From contig NZ_BCBA01000009.1 in NCBI RefSeq assembly GCF_001320245.1, positions 1 to 64,000 of the forward strand: a stretch of DNA of 64,000 nucleotides, written 5' to 3'. The first letter of the stretch is position 1; every line of letters starts with the position of its first letter. Under the pieces are notes generated by a model. It was given only the letters and a program-made list of their open reading frames with translations, had not been told where the DNA came from and made no database searches. The position numbers and the translations under genes were made by a program. Source of the stretch: Pseudomonas sp. NBRC 111124 (lineage in GTDB: Bacteria > Pseudomonadota > Gammaproteobacteria > Pseudomonadales > Pseudomonadaceae). Of this stretch, positions 8,442-17,550 are shown piece by piece.

Positions 8442-9239
8442 CCGCCGCGCCACATAAAGGTCGATCAGATAGCGGGCGATGGAGCGCCCGGCCGGCAGTG
8501 GGGGCAGGTCATGGACGCTGAACCACTTGGCATCCTCGATCTCGTCCGGCTGCATGACGATCTCGCCCCCGGCATATTCGGCATGGAAGCCCAGCATCAT
8601 CGAGTGCGGGAATGGCCAGCACTGGCTGCCGACGTACTGGATGTTCTGCACGTCCACCGCCACCTCTTCGCGCACCTCGCGCACCAGGCAGTCCTCGGCG
8701 GACTCGCCCGGCTCGGCAAAACCGGCCAGGGTGCTGTACACACCGGTGACGAAGCGTGGCGAACGGGCCAGCAGAATCTCGTCGCCACGGGTCACCAGCA
8801 CGATCATGCTTGGCGAAATGCGCGGGTAGCTGCGCAGGTCGCAGGGCTGGCAATACATCGCCCGCTCCCAGCGGATCTGCGTCATCGCCTGGCCGCAGCT
8901 GCCGCAGAAGCGGTGCTCGCGGGCCCAGGTGCCGATCTGCGCGGCATAGCCGAGCACCTTGTAGGTGTCGAAGTCACCTTCCAGCATGAACGCACGCAGG
9001 CCACGCCAGCTGCAGCCCGGCACCTCGGTCGCGCTGCGCAGCTCGAGCAGGAACACTGGCTCGCCGTCGAAGTGGCCGATGCCGTGTTCGCAGAGCACGT
9101 CGAGGTCCTGGCGCTTGAGCCAGTCGCGGGGGAACAGCGCGCCGTTGGCGTCCACCAGGAACCCTTCCGGGCTGCGGGCCACGGCCAGCCCCCCGGTGAG
9201 CTGTGGGTCGAGTACTGCGGTAGTCCAGCGAGCTGACAT
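8409..9239 (-). CDS. nudC: NAD+ diphosphatase NudC
   Basis: A 276-residue Nudix hydrolase that cleaves NAD(H) to NMN(H) and AMP and, in E. coli, removes NAD caps from RNA. A four-Cys zinc ribbon is at 112, 115, 130 and 133 (CGSCGQ...CQPC). The Nudix box spans about 173-195 (GFAEPGES...REVREEV). The NudC-specific signature is at about 205-213, here SQCWPFPHS, with Cys where SQPWPFPxS usually has Pro. The tail overlaps the convergent transporter gene. The start follows no strong ribosome site, but [11 protein letters not shown] fits the family N terminus. Confidence 0.92.
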   Translation of the reverse strand: MSARWTTAVLDPQLTGGLAVARSPEGFLVDANGALFPRDWLKRQDLDVLCEHGIGHFDGEPVFLLELRSATEVPGCSWRGLRAFMLEGDFDTYKVLGYAAQIGTWAREHRFCGSCGQAMTQIRWERAMYCQPCDLRSYPRISPSMIVLVTRGDEILLARSPRFVTGVYSTLAGFAEPGESAEDCLVREVREEVAVDVQNIQYVGSQCWPFPHSMMLGFHAEYAGGEIVMQPDEIEDAKWFSVHDLPPLPAGRSIARYLIDLYVARRLGLPEPVLPR

Positions 9240-9275
9240 GTGGGGGGTTCCTTTACTGCGCGTCCCCCGGCCCGG

Positions 9276-10088
9276 TCAGTCGGCGAACGTCGGTTTCTGT
9301 TTGCTCATGTGCGCCGCCACGGCCACGCGCAGGTCTTCGGACTGCAGCATCGCGGCGTTCCAGGTGGCAATGTAATCCAGGCCATCGTCGATGCGATGGT
9401 CACGCATGTAGCTGAGCATCTCCTTGGTGCCAGCCACGGCGATTGGCGATTTTGCGGCAATCTCGCGGGCAATGGCAAAGACCGCGTCGAGCAGCGCGGC
9501 CTGATCATCATAGACCTGGTTGACCAGGCCGATGCGCAGCGCCTCGTCAGCTTCCACATTGCGCCCGGTGAAGGCCAGCTCACGCATGATGCCGTCGCCG
9601 ATGATACGTGGCAAACGTTGCAAGGTGCCGACATCGGCAGCCATGCCCATATCGATTTCCTTGATCGAGAACTGCGCATCCCGGCTGCAGTAGCGCATGT
9701 CACAGGCGGAGATCAGGTCGATGGCACCGCCGATGCAGTAACCCTGCACCGCCGCCAGCACCGGTTTGCGGCAGTTGTCCACGGCATTGAACGACGCCTG
9801 CAGGCGCTGAATGGTCTTGCGCAGGAAGCGGGCATTGCGGCCGATATCCTTGCCCATCTGCCCGGCCAGCGACGCCAGCATCATCAGGTCGATGCCGGCG
9901 GAAAAATGCTTGCCAGCACCGCTGATCACCACCGCGCGGACGGCCTCGGTGTCGTCGATCCACTGGAAGATATCGACGATTTCCGCCCAGAAAGCCGCGT
10001 TCATCGCGTTGATCTTTTCCGGGCGATTGATCTGTACATGGGCGATGTTGTCGGTCAGTTCGACCTTGAACGCGGTGTATTCGGTCAC
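9276..10088 (-). CDS. Crotonase-family delta(3,5)-delta(2,4)-dienoyl-CoA isomerase
   Basis: A 270-residue crotonase-fold enzyme. It resembles ECH1-type dienoyl-CoA isomerases more than plain enoyl-CoA hydratases: the three acidic residues of that subgroup are in place (Asp124 in GAIDLIS, Glu144 in SIKEID, Asp152 in AADVGTLQRLP). The oxyanion pieces HFSAGIDL (about 61-68) and CIGGAID are present. It would shift conjugated double bonds during beta-oxidation of odd-position unsaturated fatty acids. The start is a GTG at 10088 with AGGAG seven bases upstream; longer in-frame extensions upstream are antisense to the next gene and rejected. It stands alone. Confidence 0.82.
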   Translation of the reverse strand: MTEYTAFKVELTDNIAHVQINRPEKINAMNAAFWAEIVDIFQWIDDTEAVRAVVISGAGKHFSAGIDLMMLASLAGQMGKDIGRNARFLRKTIQRLQASFNAVDNCRKPVLAAVQGYCIGGAIDLISACDMRYCSRDAQFSIKEIDMGMAADVGTLQRLPRIIGDGIMRELAFTGRNVEADEALRIGLVNQVYDDQAALLDAVFAIAREIAAKSPIAVAGTKEMLSYMRDHRIDDGLDYIATWNAAMLQSEDLRVAVAAHMSKQKPTFAD

Positions 10089-10250
10089 GGGCGGCACTCC
10101 TGTGGGGATAGGCTTCACGGCGTGGATGGTAACCCAGGCGAGTGACCGTGCTTGTGCCAAAAACGGGACTGCATGCCTTGTCGAAATGGCCGCGTGCCGT
10201 TCGACCATAGGTGAATCATCAAACCCGGCAGGCCTTTCAGGAGAGCCACC

Positions 10251-10886
10251 ATGCGCAAACTCATCGTAGCCGCCTTCGTCAGCCTCGACGGCGTCATGCA
10301 GGCCCCCGGAGGGCCACAGGAAGACACCAGCGGCGGTTTCACCTTTGGCGGTTGGCTCGTGCCCCATGCCGAAGAAGTGTTCGGCCAGGCCATGCAGGCG
10401 CTGTTCAGCCAGCCGTTCGAATTGCTGCTGGGAAGGCGCACCTACGATATCTTTGCCGGCTATTGGCCCAAGGTGAAGGACGATACCGAGGATTTCGCCA
10501 TCGCCAACCTGTTCAATAGCGTGGCCAAGCACGTCGCCACCCATAAGCCCGACAGCCTCGAATGGCATAACAGCCATGCACTGGGCGCGGATGTTGTTGC
10601 GGCGGTGCGTGCCCTCAAGCAGCAGGACGGCGCCGATCTGCTGACCCAGGGCAGTGCCAACTTGGTGCAACAACTGTTGGCTGCCGGCTTGGTCGATGAG
10701 CTGCAGTTGCTGATTCACCCGGTGTTGCTGGGCCATGGCAAACGCCTGTTCGGCAACGATGCCGCACCTGGGGCGTTCAGCCTGCAGCATTCACAGGAGA
10801 CGCCCAATGGCGTGATCATTGCTCGCTATGTGCGCGTTGGCGAAGTACAGACCGGCTCATTCGACGTGCTAGAGCAAAGCGATTAA
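10251..10886 (+). CDS. Dihydrofolate reductase-like / RibD C-terminal domain protein
   Basis: A 211-residue protein of the RibD C-terminal (DHFR-like) superfamily. Typical elements are MRKLIVAAFVSLDGVMQ at the start, LLLGRRTYDIFAGYWP (about 59-74), the GSANLVQQLLAAGLVDEL stretch, and HPVLLGHGKRLF. Such stand-alone proteins bind NADPH and are usually annotated as deaminase/reductase-like, with no known physiological substrate in pseudomonads. A GGAG ribosome site lies about 8 bp upstream of the ATG. It is monocistronic, convergent with the immunity gene downstream. Confidence 0.82.
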   Translation: MRKLIVAAFVSLDGVMQAPGGPQEDTSGGFTFGGWLVPHAEEVFGQAMQALFSQPFELLLGRRTYDIFAGYWPKVKDDTEDFAIANLFNSVAKHVATHKPDSLEWHNSHALGADVVAAVRALKQQDGADLLTQGSANLVQQLLAAGLVDELQLLIHPVLLGHGKRLFGNDAAPGAFSLQHSQETPNGVIIARYVRVGEVQTGSFDVLEQSD

Positions 10887-10921
10887 GGCTGGCGAGTACA
10901 CCAGCACGCCGAGTAACCTCT

Positions 10922-11545
10922 TCAATCTGGCTGGCTGGAGAAGGCGTAGGGCTCAAGGTCTGTCAGCTGTGCAAGAAAGATCAGATGCTCGACGGCGCTA
11001 ACCTTCTTGAGGTGCTCCAGGCGGTCAGAGCCACCTAACATGAGAGCGGGGAAAAAACCGTACATTTCATCATGTTTGAGTCTTCCGAGTTTCGCCACGG
11101 CAGGCGCGAAGAGGTCATTGAAGTCATTTGAATCCACTTTTCTAGATATTATGAAGCCTCGAAGCTCATTTTCAAGCTGCACTTTTGTTAATTCAGTTTT
11201 ATAGAAAACATACTGAGAGCTTACACTTGTAATTTTTAACGAAAAACCAGACCGTTCGCCCCAGAAGTAAAGATCCCCAAAAGCACTTCGCGCAATCAAA
11301 TGATAAGCATCATGCGCACTCAACCTGCTATTTTGAATCCAGCAAGAAACGACGGCATCATACTCTTGCGGATTGACAAGCCAGAAAATGCCTTCGCCAT
11401 AACCTGCCCACCCGTGTTCAGACCAATACGCCAAAAGCGTGGAGGGAAGCTTGTTTCTGTAACGTTCTATTGTAGATAGGGGGACTTCTCGCCGTTCTAT
11501 TGGCGGCCCAAAGTTTTCTATAAATCTAGCAAAAAATTCATCCAT
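10922..11545 (-). CDS. GAD-like/DUF1851 immunity protein (Tdi-like)
   Basis: A 207-residue soluble protein. The N-terminal half (EFFARFIENFGPPIE, then LLAYWSEHGWAGYGEGIFWL) matches GAD-like domains. The second half, with AFGDLYFWGERSG and the EMYGFFPALMLGGS region, matches DUF1851. This pairing is what Tdi immunity proteins of Tde DNase effectors carry. The gene follows the effector by 14 bp with an AAGGAC ribosome site, which favours the ATG at 11545 over an upstream in-frame one at 11566. The DNA is clearly more AT-rich than its neighbours, suggesting acquisition from elsewhere. It presumably neutralises the effector at 11560-12894 in sister cells. Confidence 0.78.
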   Translation of the reverse strand: MDEFFARFIENFGPPIERREVPLSTIERYRNKLPSTLLAYWSEHGWAGYGEGIFWLVNPQEYDAVVSCWIQNSRLSAHDAYHLIARSAFGDLYFWGERSGFSLKITSVSSQYVFYKTELTKVQLENELRGFIISRKVDSNDFNDLFAPAVAKLGRLKHDEMYGFFPALMLGGSDRLEHLKKVSAVEHLIFLAQLTDLEPYAFSSQPD

Positions 11546-11559
11546 TACGAGTCCTTGAA

Positions 11560-12894
11560 TCAGCACTTATTTAATTTTACATGCATTCTTATTGAGCCTC
11601 TAAGGCTTGGCGGCACTGCTTCGGCTGCCCTCCTCAGACTGGGTATCTTTTTCTTCCATTGTGGACCGATTATCGAGTTTACTTGACGATCTCCGAAGTC
11701 GGATATGACATCTTTGCCACCCGCCACGAGGTCCGGATTGTGCAGCGCAGCTGTGACCATCATGTGATTTCTCGTCTTTTCGATGGCTGCCGCTTGCGCT
11801 TCAAATGGGCCCATTGTTTTTCTTAGCTCACTCTCGAATTCATCTTGAATGGAGTCCTGATAATCTTTCCTTGCTTTCGCTGCAATACCTTTGTTTCGTT
11901 GCCTGGGATTTTGTATGTACTGCAAAAATCTTTCAACGGTCATCCCGTTGAGCCCATCCTCTTGTCCACCCAACTGCCGCTTGAATTCACCCACTTTGTA
12001 TTCCGGCACTTTGTCAGCCTTGAAGCATTCGACATTATGCAATGCCATTCTGCCGGGCTGTCGCACAGGCGGATCCTGCTTCGGCTGATTCCTTTGATCC
12101 GGGTGCGGATCACCCAGCCCCACGTTGCGCCGCTCCGGCACCTGCAAGTCCGGCCGTTTCTTCAACCCCTCTTCATGCTTGAGCATCCATTGCCCCAGCC
12201 GTGCACCTTTGCTGCTGGCCGCCATCTCCTGCGCCAGCACCCGAGCATCGCCGCGCCCGCGGGTGAGGTACGTGACGATCGCGCCCAGCAGCAAGACCAC
12301 GACCTCTACATGACCTAGAGCGATATGATGGGCAGCTCTGAAAATGGCGTTCGGATCGTCCGCTCCGAACGGGTTGATACCTTCGTCCCTTGTTCCCTCC
12401 CAAGCGATACGTATGCCGTCGAGGTAATACTCACCAATGCGAGGCAGGCCCTCGAGAAAAAACTCGGCAATTGAGGCAAGCCCCAGCACGCCAAGTATCC
12501 AGCCGCTGACCTTGAGGCCCATCGCTGCGCCAGCGCCGGCCAAAGGAATAGCTCCCGCGCCAGCGCCAAACGCGCCAACCCCGGCGCCAAGCGCGCCACC
12601 GGTGAGAGTACTGCCGACGACGATCATCGCCATTTCCCTGACCACCTTGAGCAGTTCGTCAAGGATGCTGGCGATTTCCAGCTCGGCAAAGCGCTGGCGC
12701 AGCATGCTGCCGGCTTGCCACTCGGCGTGGTTGAAGGCCGCCTGGACAGCCCTCACCCGACGCAGGTTGAGGGCCAGTGAGGCGACCGGTTCGTTCAGGT
12801 AGGTACGGAAATGGGCGCCTCCCTGATAGCCCATCTGATCGGTGATACGTGATTCGATCTGGAGCCACGAGGGCACCAGGTAATCCAGATACAT
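11560..12894 (-). CDS. Polymorphic DNase effector with glycine-zipper N domain and Ntox15 (Tde-like) C domain
   Basis: A 444-residue antibacterial effector. The N-terminal third is helical with a long glycine-zipper stretch (about 90-140, e.g. GGALGAGVGAFGAGAGA), resembling the N domain of Agrobacterium Tde1 and the DUF6861-type domain. A linker rich in Pro, Gln and Arg (about 245-290) leads to a C-terminal toxin with the HxxD motif His385-Asn-Pro-Asp388 and NSIIGPQW, as in Ntox15 DNases delivered by type VI secretion. No VgrG, Hcp, PAAR, DUF4123 chaperone or secretion gene lies nearby, so it is an orphan effector that must ride on a system encoded elsewhere. Its partner immunity gene is immediately downstream. 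DNase activity is inferred from family knowledge. Confidence 0.78.
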   Translation of the reverse strand: MYLDYLVPSWLQIESRITDQMGYQGGAHFRTYLNEPVASLALNLRRVRAVQAAFNHAEWQAGSMLRQRFAELEIASILDELLKVVREMAMIVVGSTLTGGALGAGVGAFGAGAGAIPLAGAGAAMGLKVSGWILGVLGLASIAEFFLEGLPRIGEYYLDGIRIAWEGTRDEGINPFGADDPNAIFRAAHHIALGHVEVVVLLLGAIVTYLTRGRGDARVLAQEMAASSKGARLGQWMLKHEEGLKKRPDLQVPERRNVGLGDPHPDQRNQPKQDPPVRQPGRMALHNVECFKADKVPEYKVGEFKRQLGGQEDGLNGMTVERFLQYIQNPRQRNKGIAAKARKDYQDSIQDEFESELRKTMGPFEAQAAAIEKTRNHMMVTAALHNPDLVAGGKDVISDFGDRQVNSIIGPQWKKKIPSLRRAAEAVPPSLRGSIRMHVKLNKC

Positions 12895-13106
12895 GAGGTG
12901 TCTCCCTGACAGCGTGTGCAGGGGGAAATCCCATCATGGATTTGCTTGGGAAAATTCTGAGTCAGTTGTAGGAAAGTTCTCTTTCACTTTCGCTCTGAGC
13001 TGACAAAAGCACTCGATGCTTACGCCATGCATCCTCAATACAACTTTTACGCCCCGCCCGCATCGAACCAGAGGTAAGCTCCACACTCGCTGACAGGAGA
13101 TTTGCC

Positions 13107-13670
13107 ATGGCGATGCGCACGGCCCTGATGCTTTCCTGCATGACCCTGGCCCTGATGGGCTGCGTCGGTTCCAACGACGATCACCACACCCCGCCATCCA
13201 CTGAACAGGTCGACCTGCAGCGCTACCAGGGCACCTGGTACGAGCTTGCACGCCTGCCGATGTTCTTCCAGCGCAACTGCGTGCAGTCCGAGGCCCATTA
13301 CGGCCTGCGCGAGGATGGCCGCATCGACGTGACCAACCGCTGCAAGGAAAAGGACGGCACATTGAACGAAGCCCGCGGTATTGCCGAAGCCCAGGTGCCC
13401 GGCAAGACCGACAAGCTCTGGGTACGCTTCGACAACTGGTTCAGCCGCCTGGCGCCGGGGCTGACCAAGGGCGAATACTGGGTGCTGTACCACGACAAGG
13501 ACTACCGCGTAGCGCTGGTCGGCCACCCCAACCGCGAATACCTGTGGCTGCTGTCTCGTACGCCAGCAATCACCGACCAGACCCGTGACCAGCTGATAGC
13601 AACTGCCCAGAAGCAGGGCTATGACACCAGCAAGCTGATCTGGCGTCAGGACGCCCCTGCCGTGCCCTGA
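13107..13670 (+). CDS. blc: Outer-membrane lipocalin (Blc-like lipoprotein)
   Basis: A 187-residue bacterial lipocalin. The signal peptide ends in a lipobox LMGC with Cys19; Val at +2 predicts sorting to the outer membrane. The lipocalin signature GTWYELARLPMFFQ is at about 40-53, followed by VTNRCKEKDGT, WLLSRTP near the end and the closing helix. Blc binds lysophospholipids and fatty acids and is stress-induced in E. coli. The ATG at 13107 has AGGAGA 7 bp upstream. It diverges from the effector/immunity pair across a 212-bp gap in which I see no further gene. Confidence 0.9.
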   Translation: MAMRTALMLSCMTLALMGCVGSNDDHHTPPSTEQVDLQRYQGTWYELARLPMFFQRNCVQSEAHYGLREDGRIDVTNRCKEKDGTLNEARGIAEAQVPGKTDKLWVRFDNWFSRLAPGLTKGEYWVLYHDKDYRVALVGHPNREYLWLLSRTPAITDQTRDQLIATAQKQGYDTSKLIWRQDAPAVP

Positions 13671-13730
13671 GCATCGACGCCTTGCTGCATTCCGTCTAAG
13701 GTGTAGCTCCCCCACGCACGGAGCGAAACA

Positions 13731-14690
13731 TTGGACCTGCAGTTCCTGGGCACCTCCTCGGGGGTGCCCACCAAAGCCCGCAACGTCAGCGCCACCGCCG
13801 TCATCGAAGCCAGCGGCAAGCACTGGTACCTGGTCGATTGTGGCGAAGGCACCCAGCACCAGCTGCTGCACAGTTCGCTCTCGGTACGCGACCTGCGCGG
13901 CATCTTCATCACCCATGTGCATGGCGACCATTGCTTCGGCCTGCCGGGGTTGCTGGCCAGTGCCGGGATGGCCGGGCGCATCGAACCACTGGACTTGGTC
14001 CTGCCGGCCGCGCTGCATGACTGGGTGCGCCTGAGCCTGGCGGCCAGCGAAACCTACCTGCCGTTCGAACTACGGCTGCTGCCGGTCGAGCGCCTGGAAC
14101 AGTGGCGCAGCGATCACATCCAGGTCAGTACCGTGCAGCTCTCGCACCGGGTGCCGAGCGTTGGCTTCGTGTTCACCGAGTTGAACCCCGAACCCCGCCT
14201 GGACATTCAGCGGCTGGAGGCAGAAGGCATTGCGCGTGGGCCGCTGTGGGGTGACTTGGCCAAGGGGCTGGTGGTCGAGCATGACGGGCAGCGGCTTGAC
14301 CCGCGTGACTACCTGAAAGCGTCGCGACCAGCACGGCGGGTGATTGTCTGTGGCGATAACGACAACCCGGCACTGCTCGCCGAGGCCGCCAGGGACGTGG
14401 ATGTGCTGGTGCACGAGGCGACCTATACCCAGGCCATCGTCGAGCGCAGTGGCAATACGTTCGGCCACAGCACGGCGGCGGCGGTGGCGCAGTTCGCTGA
14501 AGCGGCGGGGGTGCGCAATCTGGTGTTGACGCATTTCAGTGCGCGGTATCAGGGGGATCCGAGACGCAGTCCGTGCATTGATGATGTGCGTGATGAGGCA
14601 TTGGCCCATTACCGCGGGCATTTGACCTTGGCGCGGGATCTACAGCGCTACCATATCGGGCGTGATGGATGCCTGGCCCCGGTTACCTGA
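13731..14690 (+). CDS. rnz: Ribonuclease Z-like metallo-beta-lactamase-fold hydrolase
   Basis: A 319-residue protein of the RNase Z/ElaC family. It begins with [14 protein letters not shown], the family N terminus, and carries the zinc motif HVHGDH (62-67), LPGLL, CGDN in the middle, a late HEATY and the closing LTHFSARY. RNase Z matures tRNA 3' ends or trims other RNAs; in bacteria with encoded CCA it is often accessory. Translation starts at a TTG (13731) preceded by GGAGCG, the only start that gives the family N terminus. It is 60 bp after the lipocalin gene, probably separately transcribed. Confidence 0.87.
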   Translation: MDLQFLGTSSGVPTKARNVSATAVIEASGKHWYLVDCGEGTQHQLLHSSLSVRDLRGIFITHVHGDHCFGLPGLLASAGMAGRIEPLDLVLPAALHDWVRLSLAASETYLPFELRLLPVERLEQWRSDHIQVSTVQLSHRVPSVGFVFTELNPEPRLDIQRLEAEGIARGPLWGDLAKGLVVEHDGQRLDPRDYLKASRPARRVIVCGDNDNPALLAEAARDVDVLVHEATYTQAIVERSGNTFGHSTAAAVAQFAEAAGVRNLVLTHFSARYQGDPRRSPCIDDVRDEALAHYRGHLTLARDLQRYHIGRDGCLAPVT

Positions 14691-14808
14691 TTGAAGCCCC
14701 TTCATCTTCTTCGAAATTCAACAAATCCAGCCAATGAAAGCGTTATTTTTTCCGTAATGAAAATGTAATATTCGCTTTCGCATACCTATAACAATGCTGG
14801 AGCTTCGC

Positions 14809-16161
14809 ATGTTCGCTTTCTTCCGCCCTGCCGCGCATCGGGCGCAACTGCCCGACGAGCGCATAGACAGCACCTACCGCCGGCTACGCTGGCAGATCTT
14901 CGCCGGGATCTTCTTCGGCTACGCTGGCTACTACCTGCTGCGCAAGAACTTCTCCTTGGCCATGCCCTATCTTATTGAAGAACAGGGCTATACCCGAGGC
15001 CAATTGGGCCTGGCCATCTCGGCCATCGCGATTGCCTACGGCCTGTCCAAGTTCCTGATGGGCCTGGTCTCGGACCGCTCCAACCCGCGCTTCTTCCTGC
15101 CATTCGGCCTGCTGATCTCGGCGGCGGTGATGTTCGTGTTCGGATTCGCGCATTGGGCCACCTCCAGCGTGACCATCATGTTCGTGCTGCTGTTCATCAA
15201 CGGCTGGGCCCAAGGTATGGGCTGGCCGCCGAGCGGAAGGACCATGGTGCACTGGTGGTCGCAGAAAGAGCGCGGTGGCGTGGTGTCGGTGTGGAACGTG
15301 GCGCACAACGTCGGTGGCGGCCTGATTGGCCCGCTGTTCCTGCTTGGCCTGGGCTGGACCAACGACTGGCACGCGGCATTTTATGTACCTGCGGCGGTGG
15401 CCGTGCTGGTGGCGGTGTTCGCCTTTGCGGCCATGCGCGACACCCCGCAATCGGTCGGCCTGCCACCGGTCGAGCAGTACAGGAACGACTACCCGGAAGG
15501 CTACGACGAAAGCCATGAGCAGGAGTTTTCCGCCAAGCAGATCTTCGTGCAGTACGTACTGCGCAACAAGATGCTGTGGTACATCGCCCTGGCCAACGTG
15601 TTCGTCTACCTGCTGCGCTATGGCGTACTGGACTGGGCACCCACCTACCTGAAAGAAGCCAAGCACTTCAGCGTCGACACCACTTCGTGGGCGTACTTCT
15701 TCTATGAATGGGCAGGCATCCCCGGCACCCTGCTGTGCGGCTGGATGTCGGACAAAATCTTCCGCGGCAACCGCGGCCTGACCGGCATCGTGTTCATGGC
15801 ACTGGTGACCGTGGCGACCCTGGTGTACTGGCTCAACCCGCCGGGCAACCCGACCATCGACATGGTCGCATTGTTCTCCATCGGCTTCCTGATCTATGGG
15901 CCGGTCATGCTGGTGGGCCTGCAGGCACTGGAGCTGGCACCGAAGAAAGCGGCAGGCACCGCAGCCGGCTTCACCGGGCTGTTCGGTTACCTGGGTGGCT
16001 CGGTCGCTGCGAGTGCGGCGATGGGCTACACCGTCGACCACTTCGGCTGGGACGGTGGTTTTGTGATGCTGGTGGCCGCGTGTCTGCTGGCGATCGCTTT
16101 CCTGCTGCCGACCTTGCGTCACACCAAGGTGGCCAGCAGCAGCCGCGAGGCCTTGGCCTGA
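14809..16161 (+). CDS. glpT: Glycerol-3-phosphate:phosphate antiporter GlpT
   Basis: A 450-residue, 12-helix major-facilitator protein of the organophosphate:Pi antiporter family. It follows E. coli GlpT closely along its length and keeps the three substrate-binding residues: Arg45 in LLRKNF, the His in NVAHNVGG, and the Arg in [30 protein letters not shown] near the C terminus is also conserved. It imports glycerol-3-phosphate in exchange for phosphate and is the classical entry route for fosfomycin. The ATG at 14809 has GGAG six bases upstream, so I prefer it to the ATG at 14794. No other glp gene is nearby. The upstream 118 bp is AT-rich and likely holds the promoter. Confidence 0.93.
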   Translation: MFAFFRPAAHRAQLPDERIDSTYRRLRWQIFAGIFFGYAGYYLLRKNFSLAMPYLIEEQGYTRGQLGLAISAIAIAYGLSKFLMGLVSDRSNPRFFLPFGLLISAAVMFVFGFAHWATSSVTIMFVLLFINGWAQGMGWPPSGRTMVHWWSQKERGGVVSVWNVAHNVGGGLIGPLFLLGLGWTNDWHAAFYVPAAVAVLVAVFAFAAMRDTPQSVGLPPVEQYRNDYPEGYDESHEQEFSAKQIFVQYVLRNKMLWYIALANVFVYLLRYGVLDWAPTYLKEAKHFSVDTTSWAYFFYEWAGIPGTLLCGWMSDKIFRGNRGLTGIVFMALVTVATLVYWLNPPGNPTIDMVALFSIGFLIYGPVMLVGLQALELAPKKAAGTAAGFTGLFGYLGGSVAASAAMGYTVDHFGWDGGFVMLVAACLLAIAFLLPTLRHTKVASSSREALA

Positions 16162-16175
16162 CCTGAGCGACTGGC

Positions 16176-16222
16176 CCACACAGGGCCGCGCAACCTTCAA
16201 CGGCTGCGCGAGCCCTGTGTGG
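16176..16222. terminator. Inverted repeat between convergent glpT and amidohydrolase genes
   Basis: Perfect outer arms CCACACAGGGC and GCCCTGTGTGG with a further inner CGCG-rich stem. It is followed by a REP-like GAGGCCGGTACAGG. Its place between two convergent genes suggests a bidirectional terminator, although the T-run is missing. Confidence 0.55.
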
Positions 16223-16255
16223 AGCCGGCTTGGCGGCGATGAGGCCGGTACAGGC

Positions 16256-17539
16256 CTATGCCGCCAACCGCCCGCTGGCAATCGCCTCCGAAGCTGCCAG
16301 CATGGCCCGCAGCAACACGGCACAACCCGCCGCCAGGTCTTGCGGCGTGGCGTTCTCGATCTCGTTGTGGCTGATGCCATTCTCGCAAGGCACGAAGATC
16401 ATCCCCGCCGGCCCCAGCTCGGCGAGGAAGATCGCGTCATGCCCTGCCCCGCTCACGATGTCCATGTGCGGCAGGCCCAGTGCCTCAGCCGACTGGCGTA
16501 CGGCATCGACGCAACCGCGGTCGAAGTACAAAGCCGGGAAGTCCGCCGTGGGCACCAACTCATGGCTCAGGCCATGCTTGGCACAGGTCGCCTCGATCAC
16601 CGTGCGTACGTCGGCGATCATCGCATCCAACTGCTCGCCTTCCAGGTGGCGGAAGTCCAGCGTCATGCGTACCTCGCCCGGGATCACGTTGCGCGAACCG
16701 GGGTAGGCTTGCAGGCAACCGACCGTGCCGCAGGCGTGTGGCTGATGCGCGTGGGCGGTGCGGTTGACCGCTTCGACCACGGCTGCGGCGCCCACCAGGG
16801 CGTCTTTGCGCAGGTGCATCGGCGTCGGCCCGGCGTGGGCTTCGACGCCACGCAGGGTCAGGTCGAACCACTTCTGCCCCAAGGCGCCGAGGACTACGCC
16901 GATGGTCTTGGCCTGGTCCTCGAGGATCGGCCCCTGTTCGATATGTGCTTCGAAGTAAGCGCCGACCGGATGGCCGAGCACCGCGCGCTGGCCGGCATAG
17001 CCGATGGCGTGCAGCGCCTCGCCGACCGACACGCCCTGGGCGTCACGCTTGGCCAGGGTCTCTTCCAGGGTGAATTTGCCGGCAAACACACCGGAACCCA
17101 TCATGCAGGGGGCGAAGCGCGAGCCTTCTTCGTTGGTCCACACCACCACTTCCAGCGGTGCCTCGGTCTCGATGCCCAGGTCATTGAGGGTGCGCAGCAC
17201 CTCCAGCCCGGCCATCACGCCGAAACAGCCATCGAACTTGCCGCCGGTGGGCTGGGTGTCGATATGGCTGCCGGTCATCACCGGTGGCAGCTTGGGGTTA
17301 CGCCCCGGGCGGCGGGCGAAGATGTTGCCCACCGCATCGATGCTGACGGTGCAGCCGGCGGCCTCGGTCCATTGGACGAACAAGTCGCGCGCCTGGCGAT
17401 CCAGGTCGGTCAGTGCCAGCCGGCACACGCCGCCCTTGGGCGTGGCGCCGAGGCGGGCAAGGTCCATCAGCGATTGCCACAGGCGTGTGCTGTCGACGTG
17501 GCGCTCGGTGGATTTCAAAACATGCTGGGATTGGCTCAT
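16256..17539 (-). CDS. Zn-dependent M20 amidohydrolase (N-carbamoyl-beta-alanine amidohydrolase type)
   Basis: A 427-residue binuclear metal amidase of the HyuC/AllC/beta-ureidopropionase group. Metal ligands visible are His92 and Asp103 (TGSHIDT...GGKFDG) and Glu137-Glu138 (VWTNEEGSRF). AHIEQGPIL and the late SGAGHDAIFLA complete the family pattern. In this cluster it should perform the last reductive pyrimidine step, N-carbamoyl-beta-alanine to beta-alanine, CO2 and ammonia. It is downstream of the NCS1 transporter gene by 11 bp and surely in the same unit. Allantoate amidohydrolase is the main alternative name, but the neighbours argue for pyrimidines. Confidence 0.85.
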   Translation of the reverse strand: MSQSQHVLKSTERHVDSTRLWQSLMDLARLGATPKGGVCRLALTDLDRQARDLFVQWTEAAGCTVSIDAVGNIFARRPGRNPKLPPVMTGSHIDTQPTGGKFDGCFGVMAGLEVLRTLNDLGIETEAPLEVVVWTNEEGSRFAPCMMGSGVFAGKFTLEETLAKRDAQGVSVGEALHAIGYAGQRAVLGHPVGAYFEAHIEQGPILEDQAKTIGVVLGALGQKWFDLTLRGVEAHAGPTPMHLRKDALVGAAAVVEAVNRTAHAHQPHACGTVGCLQAYPGSRNVIPGEVRMTLDFRHLEGEQLDAMIADVRTVIEATCAKHGLSHELVPTADFPALYFDRGCVDAVRQSAEALGLPHMDIVSGAGHDAIFLAELGPAGMIFVPCENGISHNEIENATPQDLAAGCAVLLRAMLAASEAIASGRLAA

Positions 17540-17550
17540 GGTGTTTCTCC

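Noticed and set aside
10089..10790. N-terminal extension of the crotonase gene
   Set aside because: The added part is antisense to the DHFR-like gene, and the GTG at 10088 with AGGAG gives the family N terminus.
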